A stretch of DNA of 64,000 nucleotides from Isoetes taiwanensis (Eukaryota > Streptophyta > Lycopodiopsida > Isoetales > Isoetaceae): assembly GCA_021234155.1 (NCBI GenBank), contig JAJEKV010000022.1, positions 6,772,132 through 6,836,131 of the forward strand. Reading direction: 5' to 3'. Shown piece after piece: positions 55,744 to 64,000 of the stretch. The notes beneath the pieces were generated by a model that worked only from the letters and a program-made list of their open reading frames with translations, was not told where the DNA came from and made no database searches. Position 1 is the first letter of the stretch. Every line of letters begins with the position of its first letter. Both the position numbers and the translations under genes were made by a program.

Positions 55744-55842
55744 CCAGAAACGCGCCTGGCTCGATTTCTTCATCATGAAGAAATCGCGCCAGGCGCATTT
55801 CTGGTAAAACCGTGATTAACGAAAACGCGCCTGGCGCGTTTT
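55744..55842. repeat. CGCGCC palindromes, cluster 4, cruciform
   Basis: Copies at 55748-55767, 55781-55800 and 55822-55842. The first two sit in a near-perfect 33-bp-arm inverted repeat (TTTACCAGAAACGCGCC ... GGCGCATTTCTGGTAAA). The segment GTAAAACCGTGATTAACG followed by AAAACGCGCC matches the end of cluster 3, so clusters 3 and 4 are homologous and lie one on each side of the Helitron. Confidence 0.9.
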
Positions 55843-55900
55843 ATATTGTAAATGCTTTGACGGCCTGTCTTTTTTATTTATCTAACGGCCCATATTTTGC

Positions 55901-56209
55901 AGTCCGTATGTGGAGCGATTCGCGGCATCGCTTTCGTAACCAATGGATCGAATATGGAAAACCAATGCCGACCCGGACAAAGGGCAATCTAAGAGTGCCG
56001 AATTCAAATTACTAGAAAGGACACTGTGCCAAACCATAATACAAGACAAGATAAAGGGCACCAGATTGAAGAAGAAAAAAGGGGATGCACAAGCTAGCTC
56101 AGAAGATCAAACGGTTCCAAAGGATGCCTGCAAGATTGTTTTTTCTTCTGACCAGGTATGGGAAAAGAAGTTTCCAGATTCGTATGGCAGGTTTCCTCCA
56201 AGAAGATAA
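55901..56209 (+). pseudogene. exon of the unknown multi-exon gene
   Basis: Begins after a good acceptor (CATATTTTGCAG, 55900). The first frame reads VRMWSDSRHRFRNQWIEYGK. After a shift near 55985 it reads SAEFKLLERTLCQTIIQDKI and KDACKIVFSSDQVWEKKFPD. The sense of the first residues fits continuation of the exon ending LYK at 52645. No domain was recognised. A possible donor occurs at 56155 (CCAG|GTATGG). Confidence 0.45.
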
Positions 56210-56294
56210 CGTCTATTTTTATATAGGTATCACTGTAAAAATGAGAAAGGCACAAGGATTGGATGATGCGTAATTACTCTACGTTCTAGATAGG

Positions 56295-56525
56295 TGCATC
56301 GAGAAGGAAGTTGTCTCTGAGAAAACGTCTGCAGACAAAGCACTTGACATCTTTCGAAGATGCATGCGAATCGCTAAAAAATATGAAAGTCCTGAAAAAG
56401 GTTGTTGGCGAAGAACTGCAAAGGCTCACAGGAGACTTCATGTTATCAGAGATAGGCTTAATGCAAAAGTACAACGATGTCGATGATGACATTAAGAAAT
56501 ATGTGTTTGGTCAAAAGATTTTGTG
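56295..56525 (+). pseudogene. exon of the unknown multi-exon gene
   Basis: One frame reads CIEKEVVSEKTSADKALDIF then RRCMRIAKKYES. In the next frame VVGEELQRLTGDFMLSEIGL and QKYNDVDDDIKKYVFGQKIL end in a stop. A single shift in the A-rich stretch near 56385 joins them. It is helical and charged, and unrecognised. Confidence 0.4.
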
Positions 56526-56581
56526 AAGCAAAACAAAAGGCTTAAGAATGTGGCAACTATAAAGGGGATTCACATTTAAAA

Positions 56582-56770
56582 GTGGCGTCGACCCTAAAAA
56601 GAAAAGTTGCTTTGGTGAAACAGACGCCAGAAGATGAGTCTCCTTTTTTCTATAAGGTGTCCACTGGTTTTAAGTGTGCCTTACCAGACGTGGGTGATGG
56701 GCCAACCGACACTACTAAGCACAATTTCATTAATTATGGACAATACCTGAATTTATGGACCATTTTTTAG
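56582..56770 (+). pseudogene. 3'-most exon-like frame of the unknown gene
   Basis: An open frame reads TLKRKVALVKQTPEDESPFF and YKVSTGFKCALPDVGDGPTD and ends NLWTIF-stop. It lies tail-to-tail with the minus-strand gene ending at 56868. It belongs to the same gene by position only. Confidence 0.35.
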
Positions 56771-56867
56771 TAGACTTGGATGAATGACTCATTTCATACA
56801 CTAGTTGACATCCCTGCGAGTCTTTGCATATGCCTCGGCCCGGCATGCTGCAGGTATCTTAATAGTA

Positions 56868-57830
56868 TTAGGTATCTTCTTCTTGTTTGATGGCTCCCAA
56901 AGCGTAGTCGATAGTCTCCACTTCTATGCGGTCACTTGCGATTCGTTGGCCTCCATCTCTTCTTCCAACAATTGGCATAATTAATTTGGGTAGACTTGGT
57001 TCCTCGCGGGATTGGCTCCCCACCAAGTCACCGAGAATAGTCTCAAAGTTCTCCTTCTTATCATCCATTTGTGGGTCCTCGGTAGCTAGGCCCACCCAAG
57101 TTGGGCACAGCACATCATCAGGGCGTGCCATAATAAACATACCTTTCTTCAAATCTTTGTATGGGTTGAATTCCGGCGGGTTTGTCCTTCCGGGGCCGAC
57201 ATAAGGAGGAGTGATAGTAGCAATTGGCTCTACCACTCTGACTACATGAGGTGGAGCTTGTGCTTGCCTAGTACATGGCGAGAAGTCATTATAAGTGCCT
57301 TAATCGCTGGCTGATGTTCGAGTTCTTGCAAGAGTTTCATCCAATATTCAATGCGTGGCCGTGTTGTGTGCGAGTAGTTGGCGGTTTGGAGCACCTTTGT
57401 TAGGCGTTGAACAAGCAACCCAATGCAATATATGCTTGTGGATCTTTGCCGGGCAACGGGCCAAGGTCCTTCACCGATTTCTTGGGAGGAAGCGACTTAG
57501 GATATCCAAGCGGCATCATGGGCTTCCCGTCCTCTTTTTCTTTCCACATTTTATTCCACCGGCCGGGCAACCAATCGGGTAAAGTGGGTCTAGTTTTTAA
57601 TACATGACTGGCCAATCACCATTCATAGCGAATCTGAAAGTTAGAGGGTGGTATGACTGTCAATCTATCATCCCATCGGTATGTAGCCTTCTATAAAACC
57701 CTTCAATCCAGGAACTTTGTCAACAACATAGGGGCGGGTGTATTCAAGTTGCATTTGTGGAATTCATACGGTGGTTCGGCATTGTGAGCACCCTCTCGCC
57801 TTCTTTAAAGATGTAGAGAAGTTACCAAAC
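56868..57830 (-). pseudogene. C-terminal exons of a second unknown gene
   Basis: On the minus strand, 57615-57400 reads LPDWLPGRWNKMWKEKEDGK, PMMPLGYPKSLPPKK and PLPGKDPQAYIALGCLFN. After a shift it reads VQRLTKVLQTANYSHTTRPR and IEYWMKLLQELEHQPAIKAL. After another it reads APPHVVRVVEPIATITPPYV, PEFNPYKDLKKGMFIMARPD and CPTWVGLATEDPQMDD, closing at 56868. The last block (FMARP...WVGLA) has the look of a small beta-rich reader module placed late in a long protein. I have seen comparable wording only in uncharacterised plant repeat proteins and cannot name it. Frames are damaged but legible over about 700 bp. Confidence 0.5.
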
Positions 57831-57845
57831 AAGGCATCGATATCA

Positions 57846-58300
57846 TCATGTGTGTGTGGGCATCATGAACCCTAGCTCAATCTCTTCAAACACACCAAGA
57901 TATACTAGGTAAGAAAGATAGGAAGACATACCTATTCTTACATTGTCCGGATCGTTGTCAATTTTGCAAATAAAGTATCTTGGCAGAGAGGCTTCAATGA
58001 TGAGATTTTGTGCACGTGGCAAATTTAGCGGTATCTTTGGTATTGGATAGTGACAACTTTGACTCCAAGGCGTTGTGTCTCCCAATGGGGAGACCCATTT
58101 TGGGCGAGATGATTCGAGCAGCGGCGGGTGGCCTCCACCGCATACTCGTGCCCCATCTCTAATCTCTTCAAGATGCTATTCAAAGAACCTACATGGAAGT
58201 TGGAGTCATCGCCCATAAGTCGGGCAAAGTTTCCATAAGATCCATTCCCATGACCATGAGTCAATGCACCGGTCAATGTCGTTTTGAGCTTGTCAAGTCT
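57846..58300 (-). pseudogene. upstream exons of the second unknown gene
   Basis: The minus frame from about 58300 reads RLDKLKTTLTGALTHGHGNG, SYGNFARLMGDDSNFHVGSL and NSILKRLEMGHEYAVEATRR, to about 58090. It then shifts to a frame with PIPKIPLNLPRAQNLIIEAS at 58050. The helical, charged composition and codon regularity argue for coding ancestry. The join to 57830 is uncertain. Confidence 0.4.
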
Positions 58301-59930
58301 CGGAGAGACTTTCTGATTGTTGCAATTTTGGAATCATTGTTTTGGCTTGATCCATTTTGTCATGAATAATACAAAGATATTGGCGGGATACGTGGGAGTA
58401 TAATCTCCACGACCCGATCTTTGTGTGCGACCACGAGGGCACGCTTTCGAGTCTATCGCTCTTCTTTCATCATGCAACAGACCTCCTCTCTCCTTCATCT
58501 TTGGTCTTGGTAACTTTATGCGGATCACCTCACATGTATCGCATTTGGAGAATGCAATTTTCTTTCGCGATCGGCGTCCGGAACCTCGCCTCCGCGTTCT
58601 ATGAAAACCGGTCGGTGATACCTTCTTGCGGTCAATGCCACAACCTCTGCATTAACCTCTTCTAGAATCTTTGGACTTCGTAAACATTGCGAGGCAACTT
58701 CACGACATTCTCTCTTATCCCTCCTCGTTTCTCTTGCTACGGTGGGGCAAGGATTCACCGTTCTCCCTCACGAACATGGAAAATACGGCCTCACATGCCA
58801 GCGTCGGGGGCGAGGCTTCAAGGTGCCACAGTTACCATGTTCGGCCTTGCGTGCACCCTCAAGAAATTGGGCCTTCCATTTCAGATCTGGCCGACTTTGA
58901 GATCCCGAGACCAAGGTACCACGCCCTTTATAAGCGAGATTCCCCCGCTTACACCGGTCGTCCCACTCTTGACCTTTCATGTTGTTGGCGAACATGTCAT
59001 AAACAAAAGTAACCCTATCACTTGATTTCATGGCAAGGAATTCCTTTAGCATGTTAACAACAGATTCCTAGAGGCGACACAACACCTATTCTTGCAACAC
59101 AAGGTCCTCACTGTAAGTGAGGATAGCATTACGAGTGGTGAGGCGAGCAAGCTTTGGTGGCCTAACAACCTTCTGGGTTGTCGGGAATGAAAAGTGTAAT
59201 GTCGTTTCTCATAATTTGGGTGCCACGATGCGAGCTCCCCGGGCGGACACAATATCGCTTCTGTTTGCGGTGCTGCGGTCAATATCTCGAGACCTTTACT
59301 TACTCCATCGCCAACAGGGCGAGTCATTGCTCCATCTCACGAGCATCCCCGGCCGGCACCTGCAAGCAACCCGGCAGCGGATGTTCACTTTGAAAGGGGA
59401 GGGAAAAACCCGGTTCTGATACTCCCACAAACTTGAAACCGGCCCGGTCACAAAGGCATCATCGGGGCGGTGAAAGATATGAATCCCTTTCCGGCAATAA
59501 TGGAATTAGCATGAGTGCCATATCTCACAATCCTTTTCTAGAAAGGGTATATCTTGTCGGCCGGTTGTGTCTCTTCCCCCCATTTGTCCATTTGTCTTTT
59601 CTTTGGGGGCGTCATTAGCAGGCGACTCACGAGGCATCTTCGCTTCTCGGCGAATGAGCCCACGGCTACGCTGTTGTGGTTGCATGCGGGTTGGCGGGGA
59701 AGGGTGTGGTGGCCTTGAACACTTCCTCCACACCTCGCTTGTAGTCCTTCGATATCTCCTTGAAGTGGCATTGTGTCATTTGCCCACAACTCCTTTGCTA
59801 CTAGATGTTCATTAAGGAAGAGATACACAACTTTGCACAAATTTTGTAGTGTTAAAATCGAGTAAGGGAGGCGAGAAAGCAATGCAAATGACTTTGGGGA
59901 CTCCCATTCAATGGTTACAAGGACAATAAA
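58301..59930 (-). other. decayed coding-like region, mostly minus strand
   Basis: Several short minus frames look translated, for example 58758-58525 (LEEVNAEVVALTARRYHRPV), 59052-58768 (DRVTFVYDMFANNMKGQEWD) and 59882-59538 (NDTMPLQGDIEGLQARCGGS). Each is short, frames change often and no motif was identified. They may be earlier exons of the gene ending at 56868. Base composition is richer in G+C than the first 50 kb. Confidence 0.3.
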
Positions 59931-59959
59931 ATTGGCGGGTGCCCTTTTTTACGTATGAG

Positions 59960-60480
59960 GTGTTTAGATTCCCCTTGTATAAGGTTAGTATTGGATCTGG
60001 TGAGTCTCAATGGGTGAAAAAAGGTTCTCACTCTGAAGAGGCCATATCCAGCGCACAAATTGAGCCAGCCCCAATTGTTCAGTGGTGGTGGAAAGGCTGT
60101 AAAGTAGGCACACACTCGGCGTCAGCCCAATTTTGTCACCAAACACATTGAGATCTGATGGCCCCACCGGACGATTTCACCTATCTGGTCATGTACAGAA
60201 AGGGACAATATAGGCGACCGCCCAATTTGATCCCATTAATTTTACCAAAATTAGTGGCCATGCAATTTGAACAATCCTTATATAAAGGGTATTATTGATC
60301 GATCGGTCTACAATGGGTACAAAGAAGGTTATGGATTACGGCGAGGGACATATCCGGCGCACAAATTGGGCGCCCGCCCTATTGTTCGTGGTAGTTAAAA
60401 CGTGAAGTAGGCGGAGACTTCGGCCTTGTGAATTTAGTTGTCACCAGATAAAACACCTTAGTCTGTTTGCCCATCAGGGC
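59960..60480 (+). repeat. ~300-bp diverged tandem repeat with palindromes
   Basis: 59990-60170 and 60295-60450 share GAGGCCATATCCAGCGCACA / GAGGGACATATCCGGCGCAC, then AAATTG...CCAATTGTTC and AAGTAGGC...GTCACCA. Palindrome copies are at 60057-60078 (degenerate), 60210-60229 and 60363-60384. Confidence 0.65.
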
Positions 60481-61990
60481 GGTTTCACCTACGGTCACCT
60501 ACACATACACACTAAAAGAGAACTAAGAATGGAACACTAAGCGGAATTTATCATTGAGCTCCCAAAACAAATACAATCGAGGCGTGGAAGGGCACGACTA
60601 CAAACAAAGGTTAATGGAAAATATATGACACACAAATCTGCATGACAATTTCGGGGAAAAGGCGGTACGCCGAAATTAGGATTTATGTAAAATGTAGCGA
60701 TGCTTAGGTTGATGCGAGGAGGAGGTAAATCAAGGGTCAAGCCATGGCGTGAATGGAAGGTGTGAATGAGCAGGCGTGCTTGAAGAGAGTCTTGAATGAA
60801 CAATGAATGAATGGGGCGTGATTGATAAAATCGGGTAACATCACATTTCAGCAATTACACGCCGGTATGGCGGAATTTAAGCGTGGAGCCTTCAAACCTT
60901 TGGAATCTAAGTGGCCATGAATATGAATCGCTGAAGATGTTTGCGTCTTGTAGAAAAGATAGTAGCCAAACAAAACCTTTGCCCGGAAAAAACACCATGA
61001 GTTTGAGCGCATTTACATTTAAACATGAATTTTAAAAATTTGAATGTAATTTCCCCAATTTTTAAAGTTAAATGTCACCTAATTTGAAATAATGTATAGT
61101 CCGGAACTTTCAAAAATGAGTTCTTCCTGTGCGTCGCGACCGTGCATGACTCGAATTAATTTTGGAAGGGCTTTAAATGACGACTTTGAAATTCAAAAAT
61201 CCAGCGCACTCATTATTAAGGTCCACAATTAATTCCTCACATTTCCCGAAGCCATCAACGGTCATTTTTATTTCAAAGGGCCAAGCGCTTACATGCCGCG
61301 ACACTTGTCCGCCCCAAAGAGAGGTCCATAACCCTTTAAAGCCCCTCATTCTCCTCATTTGCAGATTTAGAAAATTACGTGTGCTTCTTTGGCGCTTTGT
61401 GCTCCGCTAAACACTATCGCCTTCATATTTCTTATGAAAAGTGGAATTCTCCAGCCCTTTTATACTCCCGAACCAGGCATCGACGGATCGAGCTCTTAGC
61501 GCCTTGTGTCTCGACGCTTATACCGCCCATCTGTTGAGCCTTCCTCTGCATTGACCTATCGCTGGGTACTGTACACCAAAGAATTCTAGCGATTGATGGC
61601 ATCTACGCCCCACCACAGTGGCAAAGTAGGTGGACTACTTTCTAAATATAAACTTGGCGCTTGCCCGATTCAGTATCCCCTATAACATCTCGGATATGAA
61701 CATCTTCTAGATGCCTCACTTAGTCCTCTAATAGATATACCAGATCTTGGCCCGAATAGGGCACCCAATTGCTTCCCTTAGAGTGTGTTTCATTTTGCAA
61801 AACATTGGACATTGGACCCAATGTACGGCCAGTTGCCTATCCATTCCTAATAGCCATGACGTCAGTTGTTATCGAGCATACTTCAGATGCATTTGGTCGC
61901 ATCAAATTGGGTCACCAATTTAGTCGGACCAAGCCCACCATCCAAGGTGTCGTAAGCCGATAGGCAAATCAAGGCCACCACTTTGTGTGA
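60481..61990. other. spacer, nothing firm
   Basis: Only chance open frames were seen. A degenerate half palindrome (AATAGGGCACCCAATT) lies near 61755. Confidence 0.35.
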
Positions 61991-61994
61991 GGGT

Positions 61995-62195
61995 AAATTG
62001 GGCGCTCACTTTAGCATTCCGTCGCCGCCTCAATTTAGTATGCGCGTGGATCCGGCGAATTGGGCTGCCTTCACTTGGCCCTCAGGATACAATCGCTCTG
62101 CACTCAAGGCTCACCATGAGTTGGCGGGGAAATTGGGCGGGCGCCCAATTTGGTGTCTTGATGGGGATCAGGGCAAATTGGGCGGCGCCCAATTT
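61995..62195 (+). repeat. GGGCG palindromes, cluster
   Basis: 61995-62010 (AAATTGGGCGCTCACTTT, degenerate), 62130-62152 (AAATTGGGCGGGCGCCCAAT) and 62175-62195 (AAATTGGGCGGCGCCCAATT) lie within 200 bp. They differ in the number of central GGGC/GCCC letters, as if the core varies while the AAATTGGGC arms stay fixed. Confidence 0.85.
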
Positions 62196-62209
62196 GCCTC
62201 CATCATTTC

Positions 62210-62425
62210 TTGATCTCTTCAGCCCCAAGTCTCCCAAGTACTAACACTACTTTCCAGTTCTGCGAGGAATTAATATCGTGTGAACAAAGCGGTACTTTCG
62301 GGTTCCGTCTGGGACCCAAATTTCTGCGAGAGGCTATTGCAATAGAGAATGCCAAAAACGAAGAAAGAAGAAAGATACATTTCTTGGCATCGAGGTTGTG
62401 CCCCATGAAGTTTGTGGTTCTTTGA
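62210..62425 (+). other. exon-like open frame
   Basis: Reads GTFGFRLGPKFLREAIAIEN and AKNEERRKIHFLASRLCPMK. Amphipathic and charged, with no recognised motif. It follows the palindrome cluster directly. Confidence 0.25.
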
Positions 62426-62654
62426 CGAATAGGTCTGGTGCATAGAGATAGGGAATATTCATCACGGGTCCCGGACAAACCACCTCAAGGATCTTACGCT
62501 TTCTTTGGCAAGATAGGGCAGGAAAAATGAATCGGTGAGTTATCGTCATCGACATGGAGGTGCCTGCGAACAATGATGACTTCCTCATCGGCGTTGAAAC
62601 CGCATAGATGGGACTTTTGTCCGTTATAAAGTTCCACCTATCTAAGTACGAGCC

Positions 62655-63079
62655 ATGTATGATGAACTGAAGTATAAAAAGCCCACATTCTTGCGCTCCA
62701 GAAAGGATGGGCCGGACTCATATGAAAGTTTAGAGCGCTCGGGCATCAAATCAAGAACTGATATTTTGGATGGCTCTCTGACAATGGGGCGGTGGATAGA
62801 GCACAAAGCAGGAACAATTAAAGAAAGCCTTTGTTCACGGAGTATCAGGGCAAAAACCAACCTAAAGTGTACGATACTAAGTGGCTTAAGTCTAGATACA
62901 AGAAAGGTGAGACAGCACAAGCGCTGGGGGCAGCGCAAATGGAGCCCGATACAGCAGTCAAGAAGGCGAGGACACCTGCTAAGGCTATTCACCGTAAAGC
63001 TGCCACTAAACTTATATTCGGTGGAATGAAGAGAACATCAAGGTCGCCCGATGCGAGTGCAGAGAAGAAGGACCGGTGA
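62655..63079 (+). other. exon-like frames, frameshifted
   Basis: 62655 onward reads FLRSRKDGPDSYESLERSGI and TDILDGSLTMGRWIEHKAGT. From 62831 another frame reads FTEYQGKNQPKVYDTKWLKS and RYKKGETAQALGAAQMEPDT, with a basic tail. The break lies near 62825. No family was recognised. Confidence 0.3.
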
Positions 63080-63360
63080 TAGAAGGAACTAAGGCGTGGG
63101 AAAGATTTGGGTGGTCCGTCGAAGGAACAAGCGGGCGTGTTATCAGGCCAAAAAACTTAGGAGAGGGAGTCCTTGTCTTCTTCTTCATCGAACAACCGGA
63201 GAGTAGCAGCGGTCGTGAAATTCCTCCATACGGTGGCGGCGTCACTCGGGAGCGAGACATGAAGTTGTCACAAAGCGCCATAGCAAGCATCAAGCTGGGG
63301 GAGAGAATCTACCCCCTCGGGGTGGGCTTGAGTTCAAGTCGATGTGTTCAAGATGCATAA
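63076..63360 (+). other. exon-like open frame
   Basis: Reads KAWERFGWSVEGTSGRVIRP, GVLVFFFIEQPESSSGREIP and MKLSQSAIASIKLGERIYPL. Residue use is balanced and it stays open for 94 codons, but no motif was recognised. Confidence 0.3.
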
Positions 63361-63401
63361 AGCCCCCGCAAATATGACTTGTAGGGTCATAAGTCGAACA
63401 C

Positions 63402-63713
63402 TTGGACACTCTCTACGAATCGTTTATCAGCCATCGGATGCACCCTCCTGTCTTTGATGTAGATGCTTGCCATTCGATCCCGACGAGGCGAGCAATAAAG
63501 TGGAAGAAGTCGGAGGATCTGCAAAATGCAGAATCTTGGATTATTAATGGCAACCATCGACCACGGTTGCTCAGCTTCTGTCACACAAGCTTTGGCATAG
63601 CCTCTGAAAGGAAGCACTTGGCGAGCGGTATTCTTTTCTATGCCAAAAGAAATGCGAGTCTGGCGGGAAATCTCCACGACAAAAAATGCGTTAAGTGTAA
63701 GCCGGGAGAATAA
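63402..63713 (+). other. exon-like open frame
   Basis: Reads ESFISHRMHPPVFDVDACHS, IPTRRAIKWKKSEDLQNAES and LHDKKCVKCKPGE, the last with a C-x2-C pair. It could be one exon of the same unknown gene as 62655-63360. Unrecognised. Confidence 0.3.
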
Positions 63714-63885
63714 TGACATAACAAAGAAGACTATGCGAGGAAGTATTTTTGAAGAAATTCAGCAACCGCAACCAATGGGCATTCTCACGGGAAGCCCTAA
63801 GAAGGGCAAAGCGTGGGCACTCCGTCGGTGGGCGTGATGCGTAAGTGCACTACCACCATTACTAGTTCTGCTATCCACAAGTGCG

Positions 63886-63983
63886 AAATTGGGCGCCCGC
63901 CCAATTTTAAGCTGATAACACTCTTTTTCAAATTAGGCGCCCAATTTCCGGAGCAGTACGCAAATAGGGCGCTGCGCCCAATT
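63886..63983 (+). repeat. GGGCG palindromes at window end
   Basis: Three copies in 98 bp: 63886-63908 (AAATTGGGCGCCCGCCCAAT, then TTT), 63930-63947 and 63962-63983 (AAATAGGGCGCTGCGCCCAA). The cluster probably continues past the window. Confidence 0.88.
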
Positions 63984-64000
63984 CCGGAAGCGTTAGGGAA

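Noticed and set aside
57355-57607. Plus-strand ORFs at 57355-57582 and 57407-57607
   Set aside because: Opposite-strand shadows of the legible minus frame containing LPDWLPGRWNKMWKE.

Overview
The window reads as nuclear DNA of a seed plant with a large, repeat-packed genome, most likely a gymnosperm (conifer-type). This is an inference from one recognisable intact gene (a CYP71-clan cytochrome P450 with a single GT-AG intron) in 64 kb, relics of plant families (MAP3K, PPR, Copia, plant LINE with DUF4283-like ORF1) and deeply nested transposons. No rRNA gene, CRISPR array or bacterial-style operon was seen.

Layout. 1-9.2 kb: old intergenic DNA holding a GC palindrome next to tRNA-like boxes, a broken MAP3K-like kinase (minus), a tRNA-derived SINE relic and a decayed PPR gene (minus). 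9.2-12.6 kb: a partial tandem duplication of the P450 locus; the first copy stops after about 73 residues, the second is intact (10959-12563). 13.6-15.2 kb: a Copia relic. 15.2-17.65 kb: an unrecognised multi-exon gene on the minus strand, broken by a complete 499-bp TRIM element with 5-bp target duplication. 18.7-22.9 kb: LINE endonuclease relic, A/T-rich repeats and poly-A retroelements. 23.2-37.2 kb: copies of one unnamed repeat carrying a 19-bp minisatellite, tail-to-tail around 25.89 kb; one copy is split by a long-armed foldback MITE and by a full-length 7.8-kb LINE with a 15-bp target duplication. 37.2-43.7 kb: a Copia element (minus) with one full LTR, one truncated LTR and a nested 1.3-kb poly-A element.

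46-56.8 kb is the most unusual part. Pieces of a plus-strand multi-exon gene of unknown family (candidate exons at 50725, 51994, 55901, 56295 and 56582) lie among about 15 copies of a CpG-rich palindrome with core CGCGCC(A/T)GGCGCG, a hAT-type MITE with perfect 8-bp target duplication, and a 2.84-kb Helitron with both ends visible. 56.9-59.9 kb holds a second broken gene on the minus strand, tail-to-tail with the first. 59.9-64 kb holds a second palindrome family (AAATTGGGCG... / ...CGCCCAATTT) among short exon-like fragments.

How it fits together: only the P450 looks able to make a full protein. The rest is a stratified nest of mobile DNA. The candidate new biology is the families of short palindromes that interrupt genes and introns, together with the two unrecognised gene families they accompany. 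All calls come from reading the sequence; no database search was possible.
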